60,978 nt of DNA, from NCBI RefSeq assembly GCF_018130215.1, contig NZ_JAFCKQ010000047.1, forward strand, positions 1 through 60,978. The letters are read 5' to 3'. This document shows, piece after piece, positions 8,348-16,575 of the stretch (positions within the stretch are counted from its first letter, which is position 1; each line of letters starts with the position of its first letter). A program made the position numbers and the translations under genes. A model generated the notes under the pieces. The model did not search any database, had not been told where the DNA came from, and saw only the letters and a program-made list of their open reading frames with translations. This DNA comes from Bradyrhizobium jicamae (GTDB lineage Bacteria > Pseudomonadota > Alphaproteobacteria > Rhizobiales > Xanthobacteraceae).

Positions 8348-10156
8348 ATGAGCAACGTCAGCATCGAAACCCAAGCCACCCCGAAATTCAACGCCGAAGC
8401 CTTCGCCATGAACATCGCGCGGGCGATGGAGACCAGCGGACAGGCGCTCGCGGCCTATCTCAAGCCGCGCCAGACCGGCGAGGTCCGGGACAAGCCCCCG
8501 AACGAGCTCGGCGAGGTCATCAAGACCTTCAGCGTGATCGCCGAGTACTGGCTGTCCGACAAGGAGCGCGCCTCCGACCTGCAGATCAAGCTCGGCAAGG
8601 ACTACCTCGATCTCTGGGGTTCCGCGGTGCGCCGCATGGCCGGCGAAGCCGATGCCAGGCCGGCGATCGAACCGGCGCCGCGCGACAAGCGTTTCCAGGA
8701 TCCCGAGTGGAAGTCCAACCAGTTCTTCGACTTCGTGCTCCAGCTTTATCTGCTCACGTCGAAATGGGCGCAGGCGCTGGTTCACAACGCCGAGGGGATC
8801 GATGAGCACACCCGCAAGAAGGCCGAATTCTACGTCCAGCAGATCACCAACGCGATCGCGCCGTCGAATTTCATCCTGACCAATCCGGAAGTCTTGCGCG
8901 CCACCGTCGAGAGCAATGGCGACAATCTGGTGCGCGGCATGAAGATGCTGGCGGAAGACATCGAGGCGGGCCACGGCACGCTGCGCATCCGCCAATCCGA
9001 CTCGACCAATCTGGAGGTCGGCGTCAACATGGCGACGACGGCCGGCAAGGTGATCTACCAGAACGACCTGATGCAATTGATCCAGTATTCGCCGGCGACG
9101 GAGAGCGTACTGCGTACGCCGCTACTGATCGTGCCGCCCTGGATCAACAAATTCTACATCCTCGATCTGCGGCCGGAGAAGTCCTACATCAAATGGTGCG
9201 TCGATCAGGGAATCACGGTGTTCGTGATCTCCTGGGTCAATCCGGACAAGGAACTCGGCAAGAAGACCTGGGCCGACTACATGACCGAAGGCCCGCTCAC
9301 CGCGATGGACGTCATCGAGAGGGTCACCGGCGAGATGAAGGTCCACACAGCCGGGTATTGCGTCGGCGGCACCATGCTCGCCTCGACGCTGGCCTATCTC
9401 GCCGAGAAGCGCCGCCAGCGCGTCACCTCGGCGACCTTCTTCGCTGCGCAGGTCGACTTCACCCAGGCCGGTGATCTCCTGGTATTCGTCGACGAGGACC
9501 AGATCTCGGCGCTCGAACGCGACATGCACGAATCCGGTGTGCTCGAGGGCAGCAAGATGGCGATGGCCTTCAACATGCTGCGCTCGAACGACCTGATCTG
9601 GTCCTATGTCGTGAACAACTACCTGAAGGGGCAGCCGCCCTCCTCATTCGACCTGCTGCACTGGAATTCGGACGCGACGCGGATGCCGGCGTCCAATCAT
9701 TCCTACTATCTGCGCAACTGCTATCTGGAGAACCGGCTGTCGACCGGCACCATGGTGCTCGACAACACGCTGCTCGATCTGTCGAAGGTCAAGGTCCCCG
9801 TCTACAACCTCGCCGCGCGCGAGGACCACATCGCGCCGGCGGAATCGGTGCTGTACGGCTCGCAGTTCTTCGGCGGCCCGGTGAAGTACGTGCTGTCCGG
9901 CTCCGGCCACATCGCCGGCGTGGTCAACCCTCCGGCCTCGAAGAAGTACCAGTACTGGACCAATGACAACATCAAGGACGTCAAGCTCGCCGACTGGCTG
10001 AAGGACGCCCAGGAGCACAAAGGCTCGTGGTGGCCCGATTGGCGTGCGTGGCTGGAGAATCTCGATGCCGAGACGGTGCCTGCGCGCGCGGTGGGTTCAT
10101 CCGACGTGCCGCCGCTCGAGGATGCTCCCGGCAGCTATGTCCGCGTCCGCGCGTAG
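8348..10156 (+). CDS. phaC: Class I poly(3-hydroxyalkanoate) synthase PhaC
   Basis: PhaC polymerises (R)-3-hydroxyacyl-CoA into polyhydroxyalkanoate at the surface of carbon-storage granules. The 602-residue length and an N-terminal domain of about 200 residues fit class I. The lipase-like box is GYCVGG, with nucleophile Cys338; the catalytic Asp is in AAREDHIAP and the His in GSGHIAGVVNPP. The conserved PPWINKFYILDL segment is at about 263-274. ATG 8348 (MSNVSIETQ) is chosen on family grounds; in-frame ATG 8312 and GTG 8258 lie upstream. No phaA, phaB, phasin or phaR gene is present in the window, so the gene stands apart from the rest of the pathway. Confidence 0.95.
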   Translation: MSNVSIETQATPKFNAEAFAMNIARAMETSGQALAAYLKPRQTGEVRDKPPNELGEVIKTFSVIAEYWLSDKERASDLQIKLGKDYLDLWGSAVRRMAGEADARPAIEPAPRDKRFQDPEWKSNQFFDFVLQLYLLTSKWAQALVHNAEGIDEHTRKKAEFYVQQITNAIAPSNFILTNPEVLRATVESNGDNLVRGMKMLAEDIEAGHGTLRIRQSDSTNLEVGVNMATTAGKVIYQNDLMQLIQYSPATESVLRTPLLIVPPWINKFYILDLRPEKSYIKWCVDQGITVFVISWVNPDKELGKKTWADYMTEGPLTAMDVIERVTGEMKVHTAGYCVGGTMLASTLAYLAEKRRQRVTSATFFAAQVDFTQAGDLLVFVDEDQISALERDMHESGVLEGSKMAMAFNMLRSNDLIWSYVVNNYLKGQPPSSFDLLHWNSDATRMPASNHSYYLRNCYLENRLSTGTMVLDNTLLDLSKVKVPVYNLAAREDHIAPAESVLYGSQFFGGPVKYVLSGSGHIAGVVNPPASKKYQYWTNDNIKDVKLADWLKDAQEHKGSWWPDWRAWLENLDAETVPARAVGSSDVPPLEDAPGSYVRVRA

Positions 10157-10230
10157 CGCGAGGCCGCCCTCTCAGCTATAAGCAGACCGTCCCGGCGGGT
10201 CGGGAATCGAAATCAGTCGAGGGGGAAACG

Positions 10231-10629
10231 ATGACGCGTGAACTGTTCTGGCTGGCGCTGACGGTGATCCTGACAGGGCTGCTGTGGGTCCCCTACATCC
10301 TCAACCGCTGCCAGGTCCGCGGCCTCTCGGGCGCCATGGCCAATCCCTCGCGCAACGACAAGCCGCACGCCGAATGGGCGACGCGACTGATGTTCGCCCA
10401 CGACAATGCGGTCGAAAACCTCGTGATCTTCGCACCGCTGGTCCTGATCCTCAACGCCGCCGACTACTCGACCAAATGGACCGTGCTCGCTTGCGCGGTC
10501 TATTTCTGGGCCCGTGTCGCGCATCTGATCGTCTATGCGCTCGGCATTCCCGTGTTCCGCACGCTGGCGTTCACGGTCGGCTTCCTGGCCCAGGTCGTGC
10601 TGGCGCTCGCGATCTTCAAGATCCTGTGA
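10231..10629 (+). CDS. MAPEG family membrane protein
   Basis: This 132-residue integral membrane protein has about four hydrophobic segments (residues 5-23, 65-83, 87-105 and 112-131) and the MAPEG-type motif RLMFAHDNAVENLVIFAP between the first two. MAPEG proteins in bacteria are glutathione- or lipid-related membrane proteins whose substrates are mostly unknown. The start ATG 10231 follows a strong GAGGGGGAAACG; the longer open frame to 10027 overlaps phaC. It lies 74 nt after phaC on the same strand and may share its transcript. Confidence 0.8.
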   Translation: MTRELFWLALTVILTGLLWVPYILNRCQVRGLSGAMANPSRNDKPHAEWATRLMFAHDNAVENLVIFAPLVLILNAADYSTKWTVLACAVYFWARVAHLIVYALGIPVFRTLAFTVGFLAQVVLALAIFKIL

Positions 10630-10686
10630 ACCACACCATCTCGGCCGGTTGCGGCGTCAGCCGTGCCGCAACTCCGTATGCTGCAC

Positions 10687-11280
10687 CTATGCTGCGCACT
10701 TTCGCACCACGATGTGCAGCATCGTTGCGGGCGCTTCGTCAAAACTCTTGATTTCGCTGGTGTCTGCCGAGAGCCGTGTCCACGGCCCTGATGACGCGTA
10801 GGTCGCATCGAGCCATTCCGGCGGCGGATAGTTATAGTAGCGGCCGATGCTGTCGCGGCCAGCGTCATGGCCGATCTTGTAGCTCGCATAGAACAGGCCT
10901 GACGGCCGCAGCGCGCGATGGATGCGACCGAGGATGCCGGCCAGTTCGTCGCGCGGCACATGCAACAGGCACGCGCTGGCCCAGACGCCGTCATAGGCCT
11001 CTCGCTCGTCGAGTTCGTCGAAGCGCATCGCCTCCACCGGATGCCGAAGACGGCGCGCCGCGACCGCCGCCATCTCGGGTGAGCCGTCGGTCGCGCGCAG
11101 CGCAAAGCCCTCCGCCAGCATCACGGCGCCATGGTTGCCTGCGCCGCAGCCGAGTTCGAGAATCGCGCCGCCCCGAGGCAACAGGCCGAGAAAACCCGTC
11201 AGCCGGGTGGACGGGGCTTTCGCCCACCCGGCATAGGCCTCCGCGTTACGGCGGTAGAATTGCAGAGTCTCCTCGTCCAT
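10687..11280 (-). CDS. Class I SAM-dependent methyltransferase
   Basis: This 197-residue protein has the seven-strand methyltransferase fold: SAM motif I ELGCGAGNHG at about residues 42-51, an acidic end of strand 2 (ATDGSPEM), motif II near VWASACLLHVP, and HRALRPSGLFYAS for motif III. It resembles small methyltransferases of the tellurite-resistance/ubiquinone type, but the acceptor is unknown. The gene follows the type 2 argC on the same strand with a 12-nt gap, suggesting cotranscription. Confidence 0.85.
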   Translation of the reverse strand: MDEETLQFYRRNAEAYAGWAKAPSTRLTGFLGLLPRGGAILELGCGAGNHGAVMLAEGFALRATDGSPEMAAVAARRLRHPVEAMRFDELDEREAYDGVWASACLLHVPRDELAGILGRIHRALRPSGLFYASYKIGHDAGRDSIGRYYNYPPPEWLDATYASSGPWTRLSADTSEIKSFDEAPATMLHIVVRKCAA

Positions 11281-11292
11281 GGCGGCGGGCCG

Positions 11293-12270
11293 TCAGGTAT
11301 CGGCCAGCCCCAGCATCAGCCGCATGTTCTGCACGGCCGCACCCGAGGCACCCTTGCCGAGATTGTCGAGCCGCGCGACCATCACCGCCTGGCGATGCTT
11401 GTCGCTGGCGAAGACGTAGAGCTCGAGCTGGTTGGTCTCGTTGAGCGCCTCCGGCTCGATCCGGCCGCCCTTGGCGGCTTCGTTCTGCAGCGGCATCGCC
11501 GCGACGTATTTGCTTCCCGCGTAGCGTTTCGCCAGCGCGCCCTGCAAATCAGCTCCACTCGGCTTGCCCGGCAGCGCGTCGAGTTGCAGCGGCACCGAAA
11601 CCAGCATGCCCTGCCGGTAATTCCCGACCGACGGGACGAACAGCGGCCGCCGCGTCAGGTGCGAATAGAGTTGCATCTCCGGCACGTGCTTGTGCTCGAA
11701 GCCGAGGCCATAGAGATGGAAGGCCGGCGCCGTGCCGTCCTCGAAGCTCGCGATCATCGACTTGCCGCCGCCCGAATAGCCGCTCACCGCATTGATGGTG
11801 ACCGGATAGTCCGCCGGCAACAGCCCGGCATCGACGATCGGCCGCAGCAAGGCGATGGCGCCGGTCGGATAGCAGCCGGGATTGGAGACTTTCGGCGCGA
11901 CCTTGATCTTGTCGGTCTGGTCAGGCGCAAGCTCCGGGAAGCCATAGGCCCAGTCGGGCGCGACGCGATAGGCCGTCGACGCATCGAGCACCTTCGGCGC
12001 CGAATTCCCCATCGTGTCGATCACAGCGACGGTTTCCTTGGCGGCATCGTCGGGCAGGCAGAGGATGACGAGATCCACCTCCTCCATCAGCGCGCGTTTT
12101 GCTCCCGCATCCTTCCGCTTGTCTTCGGCGATGTGCTTCACCGCGACTTCGCCGAGCGCGTCGAGACGCTCCTGGATGCCGAGGCCGGTGGTGCCGGAGG
12201 CGCCGTCGACGAACACGGCGGGCTTGCTTGCGCCTGAGGTCTTCGGCTTGTCGGTGTCGGTCAGGGTCAT
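11293..12270 (-). CDS. argC: N-acetyl-gamma-glutamyl-phosphate reductase, short (type 2) form
   Basis: ArgC reduces N-acetyl-glutamyl 5-phosphate to the semialdehyde with NADPH, the third step of ornithine/arginine synthesis. The protein has 325 residues: nucleotide-binding FVDGASGTTGLGI near the N-terminus, catalytic Cys in SNPGCYPTGAIALL, and the SGYSGGGKSMI loop typical of the short ArgC branch. The first 17 residues are a Thr/Lys-rich extension. ATG 12270 follows AAGGAACGTGCC. A second, clearly different argC lies 91 nt upstream, so the step is encoded twice in tandem. One copy may serve arginine synthesis and the other a related N-acylated substrate. Confidence 0.9.
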   Translation of the reverse strand: MTLTDTDKPKTSGASKPAVFVDGASGTTGLGIQERLDALGEVAVKHIAEDKRKDAGAKRALMEEVDLVILCLPDDAAKETVAVIDTMGNSAPKVLDASTAYRVAPDWAYGFPELAPDQTDKIKVAPKVSNPGCYPTGAIALLRPIVDAGLLPADYPVTINAVSGYSGGGKSMIASFEDGTAPAFHLYGLGFEHKHVPEMQLYSHLTRRPLFVPSVGNYRQGMLVSVPLQLDALPGKPSGADLQGALAKRYAGSKYVAAMPLQNEAAKGGRIEPEALNETNQLELYVFASDKHRQAVMVARLDNLGKGASGAAVQNMRLMLGLADT

Positions 12271-12361
12271 GGCACGTTCCTTTCGAGCTCGTTCATTTCA
12301 TTTGCAACCCATCTGGCCGCGGCTGCGCAGCCAATCCAAGGATGGGCAGTGTAGTAGCGGT

Positions 12362-13408
12362 TCATGGAAACAGCGCGATCTGCTCCAATCCGGTGGTTTC
12401 GGGCACGCCGAACATCAGGTTCATGTTCTGGATCGCCTGTCCGGCCGATCCCTTCACAAGATTGTCGAGCGTCGAGAGCACGATGGCGCGGTTCTTGATC
12501 CGATCGGCGACGACTCCGATCTGGACGTAATTCGAACCACGCACGTTCTGCGTCTGCGGCAACACGCCTTTCTTCGTCACATATACGAACGGCTCGTTGG
12601 CATAGGCCTTTTCCAGTTCGGCGCGCAAATCATCCGGCGTAGCCCCGTTGAGCTTGACATAGGAAGTGCAGAACTCACCTCGCGCCATCGGAATGAGATG
12701 CGGGCTGAAGTTCACTGTCACAGCCGAGCCAGCGGCTACGCCGATCTCCTGCTCGATCTCCGCCGAGTGCCGATGGGTACCGATCGAATAGGGCGACAAC
12801 CCTTCGCCGGCCTCGCTGAACAGCGTGTTCTGTTTCAGTCCACGTCCGGCGCCGGTAACGCCCGACTTGGCGTCGATGATGATATCATCGATGTCGATCA
12901 GCTTTGCCTTCGCCAGCGGAACAAGCGCCAGCAGCACCGCCGTCGGATAGCAGCCGGGACAGGCCACCAGCCGCGCGGCCGTGATCCTCTCCCTGTACAG
13001 TTCGGTCAGCCCGTAGACGGCCTCGCCCTGCAATTCGAGCGCCCGGTGCTCATGACCGTACCATTGCGCGTAGCTGTCCTTGTTGCGCAGCCGGAAATCC
13101 GCGGACATGTCGAGGATCTTGATTCTGGGATTGGCCTTCAGCACCGCGGCGATGATCTCCTGCGTCGTCCCGTGCGGCAGTCCGCAGAACACGGCATCGA
13201 GCCGCGTCCAGTCGACCTTTTCCCATTCCACGAGTTTTGGCAGATCGAGCATGAAGAAGTGAGGAAACACCTCGGTCATCGCCTTGCCGGCATGGGTGTT
13301 GGCGGTAAGCGCGGCGATTTCGGCATTCGGGTGCCGCGCCAGCAGGCGCACCGCGTCGGCGCCGGTGTAGCCGGACGCGCCCAAAATGCCGATTTTCTTC
13401 TTCGTCAT
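12362..13408 (-). CDS. argC: N-acetyl-gamma-glutamyl-phosphate reductase, long (type 1) form
   Basis: This is the long ArgC, 348 residues. It has ILGASGYTGADAVRLL at residues 7-22, a FCGLPHGTTQE segment, catalytic Cys in VACPGCYPTAVLLAL, and KSGVTGAGRGLKQ, which matches the KSGVSGAGR signature of the family. The start overlaps the stop of the upstream paiB-like gene as TGATG, implying translational coupling; a GTG one codon earlier is also possible. The operon upstream carries a putative Arg-codon leader ORF (14179-14253). This copy is the better candidate for the housekeeping enzyme. Confidence 0.93.
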   Translation of the reverse strand: MTKKKIGILGASGYTGADAVRLLARHPNAEIAALTANTHAGKAMTEVFPHFFMLDLPKLVEWEKVDWTRLDAVFCGLPHGTTQEIIAAVLKANPRIKILDMSADFRLRNKDSYAQWYGHEHRALELQGEAVYGLTELYRERITAARLVACPGCYPTAVLLALVPLAKAKLIDIDDIIIDAKSGVTGAGRGLKQNTLFSEAGEGLSPYSIGTHRHSAEIEQEIGVAAGSAVTVNFSPHLIPMARGEFCTSYVKLNGATPDDLRAELEKAYANEPFVYVTKKGVLPQTQNVRGSNYVQIGVVADRIKNRAIVLSTLDNLVKGSAGQAIQNMNLMFGVPETTGLEQIALFP

Positions 13409-14079
13409 CACACGCTCCCGTGAAGCGTAGTCATTTCGGCTTGTATCGTTGCGAAAGCCTGCGGGCGCGCCTCGCGCATCAAAGCCGCGATCTGCCGGGC
13501 ACCAGCTTCGGCTTGCAAAGCGAGCGCGCCCGCGACCGCGGCAAAGTCGGTTTCGGATTTGTGCTGGTTCAGCTTGAAGCTGCCCTCCACGTCGTCCACC
13601 GTCATCTCAAGGCCCACGATCGCCTTCTTCATCGCATCCAGCCGCGCCGCCGTCATCTTGCCCGCGGCCCACGGCGTCTTCGGCAACAGCCGGTGTTCGA
13701 ACTTCGCGGTCAGCGCATCGATCTGAATCGCGAGTTCGTCCCCCGACAGGGCCCGCACCGGCCCGGTCAGGTGGACGGCCTGGTAGAGCCATGTCGGCAC
13801 CTGATCGACAGACACATACCAGTCTGCGGACACATAGGCATCCGCGCCGTTGACGGCCAACAGCCAGCAGGCACCACCGGCCAGCTTTACCAGCGGATTG
13901 TGACGGGCGACATGAAACAGGGCCCGCGGCGTGCCATCATCGGCATAGGTCAGATAGAACGGCAATGCAGAGGCGATCGGCCTCAACCCATCCCAGGCGC
14001 AGGCAATGCCGAAACCGCGCGCTTCCGCGAAGGCGAGGCTGGCGGCGCGGTCGGGCTTGAATACCGGTGGCGTATACAT
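13408..14079 (-). CDS. FMN-binding PaiB-type protein
   Basis: The 223-residue protein matches the PaiB family, whose founding member is a repressor-annotated flavin-binding protein of Bacillus; the fold is a split-barrel FMN-binding domain. Visible family features are MYTPPVFKPDRA at the N-terminus, HVARHNPLVKLAG, the VSADWY segment, VPTWLYQAVHLTG, and FKLNQHKSETDFAAV near the C-terminus. The start ATG 14079 follows GGGAG. It lies between a putative leader ORF and argC with a one-base overlap, so its expression is tied to argC. DNA binding is not evident; an enzymatic flavin role is as likely as regulation. Confidence 0.85.
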   Translation of the reverse strand: MYTPPVFKPDRAASLAFAEARGFGIACAWDGLRPIASALPFYLTYADDGTPRALFHVARHNPLVKLAGGACWLLAVNGADAYVSADWYVSVDQVPTWLYQAVHLTGPVRALSGDELAIQIDALTAKFEHRLLPKTPWAAGKMTAARLDAMKKAIVGLEMTVDDVEGSFKLNQHKSETDFAAVAGALALQAEAGARQIAALMREARPQAFATIQAEMTTLHGSV

Positions 14080-14178
14080 GGTGGAACTCCCAGCGTGAGA
14101 TGAGGAGCCGCCAGATCTACCACGTGTCTTTTTCCAGGAGAGCGCCGCGGGAGAGGTCCGGCGGCAGAGGCGATGATC

Positions 14179-14253
14179 TTAAACGCGAACGATCGCCTGT
14201 ACCGCAGAGGTACGGCGACGGCGGGCAATGATGATGGTCGCGGCCTTGATCAT
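14179..14253 (-). CDS. Putative leaderless leader peptide with four Arg codons
   Basis: A 24-codon ORF starts MIKAATIIIA, continues with four consecutive Arg codons (CGC CGT CGC CGT), and ends with a further Arg two codons before TAA. The ATG sits 8 nt after a TATTAG -10 box, so the transcript probably begins at the ATG itself. That is the arrangement known for alphaproteobacterial trp leader peptides. Pairing GCCGTACC with GGTACAGGC inside the ORF overlaps the Arg codons. GGCGAT can instead pair with ATCGCC after the stop, and GCCGC/GCGGC forms a third stem. No T-run terminator is visible before paiB. Coding status is inferred from layout only. Confidence 0.5.
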   Translation of the reverse strand: MIKAATIIIARRRRTSAVQAIVRV

Positions 14254-14290
14254 GGGCGCGGCTAATAAGCTCGCGCCCCGGTCACGTCAA
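14254..14290 (-). promoter_or_regulatory. Sigma70-type promoter for leader-paiB-argC
   Basis: On the minus strand TTGACG (14290-14285) is followed after exactly 17 nt by TATTAG (14267-14262), then 8 nt and the ATG of the leader ORF. GGGCGCG and CGCGCCC (14254-14260, 14272-14278) form an inverted repeat over the -10 that could be an operator. The element begins 10 bp beyond the stop of the neighbouring metallo-hydrolase gene. Confidence 0.55.
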
Positions 14291-14300
14291 GGAAAACCGT

Positions 14301-15290
14301 TCAGATCACGGGATTCCACGGCGCCGGCACGACGCGATAGCCATTGCCGTCCTTCACGACATTGCCGAGCCCGGGGAACGGATAGTGGAAGCCCTGCACC
14401 TGAAGCCGTTCCGCAACCACCATGTCGTAGATGCGGCGGCGGGTCTTCTCCGCCACGTCGCCGTCCTGGTCGAAGAACGCATGCCAGCCGGGATTGGTCG
14501 CGAACAGGTTCGGATTGTTGGTGACGTCGGACTGGATGAAGACCTTCCCCGACCCGGACGCCAGCACATAGGAGGTGTGGCCCGGCGTGTGGCCGATCGT
14601 CTCGACCGAGGTCAGGCCCGGTGCTATCTCCTTGCCCCACTCATAGGGCGTGACCTTCTTCTTCAGGCCTGCCTCGAAGACACCGCGGTTGCTCTTGAAC
14701 AGGCCCTGCATGCGGCCGGCCGGCGCCCGGCTCATCTCGCCGTCGTCCATCCAGTATTTCCATTCGGTGGCCGGCACCAGCACTTCGGCATTCGGGAATG
14801 CCGGCTTGCCTTCAGCGGTGAGCAGACCATTCACGTGGTCGGTGTGGAAATGAGAGATCACAACCATGTCGACCGCCTTGGGATCGAACCCGGCGGCTGC
14901 CATGTTGTCGGCGAAAAGGCCGTTGGCCCCCTTGCTGCTCGCCTTCGCCACCGGGCCTGTGCCGGTATCGATCACGACCAGCTTGCCTCCGGTGTTGAGC
15001 ACGAGCGGCGCAAACCAGATCGTCACCATGTCGCGCGGCATGAACGCCTTGTCCAGCGCCAGGTTGACGTCCTCCCGCTTCGCATTGGGGATGAAGGAGT
15101 CCTCGAGCTTGAAGACGGTCTTGCCGTCGGACACCACGGTGACCTCGATGTCGCCGACCTCGTAGCGGTAGAAGCTCGGCGCCTGCTTGTCGGATATCGG
15201 TGCAGCTGCCATGGCGGGAATGGCCGGCAACACCGGCGCGGCGGCCATTCCGGCGGCGCCGGCGAGCACGTGACGACGTGTCAGTTCCAT
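14301..15290 (-). CDS. Tat-exported MBL-fold metallo-hydrolase
   Basis: The 329-residue protein starts MELTRRHVLAGAAGMAAAP, a twin-arginine signal followed by an Ala-rich h-region and probable cleavage after AMAAA, so it acts folded in the periplasm. The metallo-beta-lactamase fold shows VVIDTGTG, the zinc motif HFHTDH, a second histidine in IGHTPGHTSYVL, the bridging Asp in VFIQSDVTNN, and a final His in FHYPFPG. Relatives include lactonases and quinolone-type hydrolases; the substrate is unknown. ATG 15290 follows GGGAG; a GTG/ATG 27 nt upstream would bury the Tat motif. It stands alone between DedA and the leader promoter. Confidence 0.88.
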   Translation of the reverse strand: MELTRRHVLAGAAGMAAAPVLPAIPAMAAAPISDKQAPSFYRYEVGDIEVTVVSDGKTVFKLEDSFIPNAKREDVNLALDKAFMPRDMVTIWFAPLVLNTGGKLVVIDTGTGPVAKASSKGANGLFADNMAAAGFDPKAVDMVVISHFHTDHVNGLLTAEGKPAFPNAEVLVPATEWKYWMDDGEMSRAPAGRMQGLFKSNRGVFEAGLKKKVTPYEWGKEIAPGLTSVETIGHTPGHTSYVLASGSGKVFIQSDVTNNPNLFATNPGWHAFFDQDGDVAEKTRRRIYDMVVAERLQVQGFHYPFPGLGNVVKDGNGYRVVPAPWNPVI

Positions 15291-15354
15291 GAGGCGTTCT
15301 CCCAGTTGGACCTTCACCCGGCTAACCCCTGCCCGGTTGCCTTATTCCGGCCGC

Positions 15355-15885
15355 CTACACCACTCGCCACATCCATTCGAGCACCTGCGCGATGACGTCG
15401 CCGAACAGCAGCAGCGCGGCCGACCAGACCAGCGCGGACACGAAATTGGCGATCTGGAACTGCCAGTACGACATCTCGAAGATGCCGGCCGCAAGCGGCA
15501 CCGAGGCTCGCAGCGGACCGAAGAAGCGGCCGATGAAGATGCTGGGCACCCCCCACTTGTTAACGAATGCCTCGCCGCGCGGCAGGATCTCCGGATAGCG
15601 CGACAGCGGCCACATCTGCGCGACGTGCTCCTTGTAGCGATAGCCGAACCAGTAGGAGACCCAATCGCCGAGCGCGGCCCCGATGCCGCCTGCGATCCAG
15701 ACCGGCCAGAAGCTGATTCCACTCACACCGATCAGGGCACCGATCGCGACCAGCGCCCCCCACGCAGGGATCAGGAGCGAGATGAAGGCAAGCGATTCGC
15801 CGAACGCCAGCACGAGGACGATTGGTGCGGCCCAAGCCTGGTGATGGCGCACGAAGTCGGCCAGGGCGCGCGCAAAATCTTCCAT
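15355..15885 (-). CDS. DedA/VTT-domain membrane protein
   Basis: This 176-residue inner-membrane protein has the DedA (VTT/SNARE-associated) pattern: an N-terminal amphipathic region, a re-entrant segment with ESLAFISLLIPAWGAL, and the family signature FIGRFFGPLRASVPLAAG at about residues 116-133, followed by C-terminal transmembrane helices. DedA proteins flip or recycle polyprenyl phosphate and phospholipids and affect envelope integrity. Start ATG 15885 (MEDFARAL) is preferred; an upstream ATG at 15939 adds a basic non-conserved stretch. The gene is monocistronic in appearance. Confidence 0.87.
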   Translation of the reverse strand: MEDFARALADFVRHHQAWAAPIVLVLAFGESLAFISLLIPAWGALVAIGALIGVSGISFWPVWIAGGIGAALGDWVSYWFGYRYKEHVAQMWPLSRYPEILPRGEAFVNKWGVPSIFIGRFFGPLRASVPLAAGIFEMSYWQFQIANFVSALVWSAALLLFGDVIAQVLEWMWRVV

Positions 15886-16069
15886 CGTTTGAGGTGCCTT
15901 CCCGCCCCGTTGATGCCCATGAACCTTTGTGCGGGCCAATAGCCTAAGAACAGGTAAGCTGGCCCTTTGCGTGACATCAAGTCACAAAGGCGGGGACCGA
16001 ATGTGATTTCCCACGGCGCCCACTGTCCGGGCCAGCTCACACCTCCCTCACACGAAAAGGAATCGCCGG

Positions 16070-16438
16070 ATGATCGGATCACTGATGATGTGCGTGAGCG
16101 TCGTCGTCTTGTTGCTCGGAATGCTCGCGGGCATCGTGATGGGGATCAGGCAGGACTTCACGCTCGCGCCGGCTCACGCGCATCTCAATCTCGTCGGCGG
16201 TGTGCTGCTCTTCCTGTTCGGGCTTTACTATAGGCTATTTCCGGCTGTCGGGAGCACCCCGCTGGCGCGGCTGCAGGGCTGGCTGCACATCGTGGGCGGC
16301 ATCGCCTTCCCGGCAGGCGTGGCGGTGGTCGTGCTCTACGGGGAATCCTATATCGTTGTCCCGATCGTGGGATCGCTGATCGTGGTCGCTGCGATGGCCC
16401 TGTTCACGGTCATTGTGTTCCGCTCCTCGCGGGCGTAA
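16070..16438 (+). CDS. Small four-helix membrane protein, AHAHLNL type
   Basis: The 122-residue protein is almost entirely hydrophobic, with four predicted helices (about 4-25, 37-54, 68-90 and 95-116). Helix 2 is preceded by PAHAHLNLVGG, a His-containing motif also seen in small proteins that resemble one end of heme-copper oxidase subunit I. Whether it binds heme or metal is unknown. Start ATG 16070 follows AAGGA. It stands alone between dedA (divergent) and parE. Confidence 0.75.
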   Translation: MIGSLMMCVSVVVLLLGMLAGIVMGIRQDFTLAPAHAHLNLVGGVLLFLFGLYYRLFPAVGSTPLARLQGWLHIVGGIAFPAGVAVVVLYGESYIVVPIVGSLIVVAAMALFTVIVFRSSRA

Positions 16439-16575
16439 GGGCGGGCTCCTATCTAGGGGATGACCGGCCGGATGCATCGTCTCGCCAGCCCGGCCGTCCC
16501 CTTTTTCGGCCTATCCGTGGCATAGTCTGAACCATCGATTCGCCGCGCCAGTTCTCGCGCGAAACCTGAAGAAAC

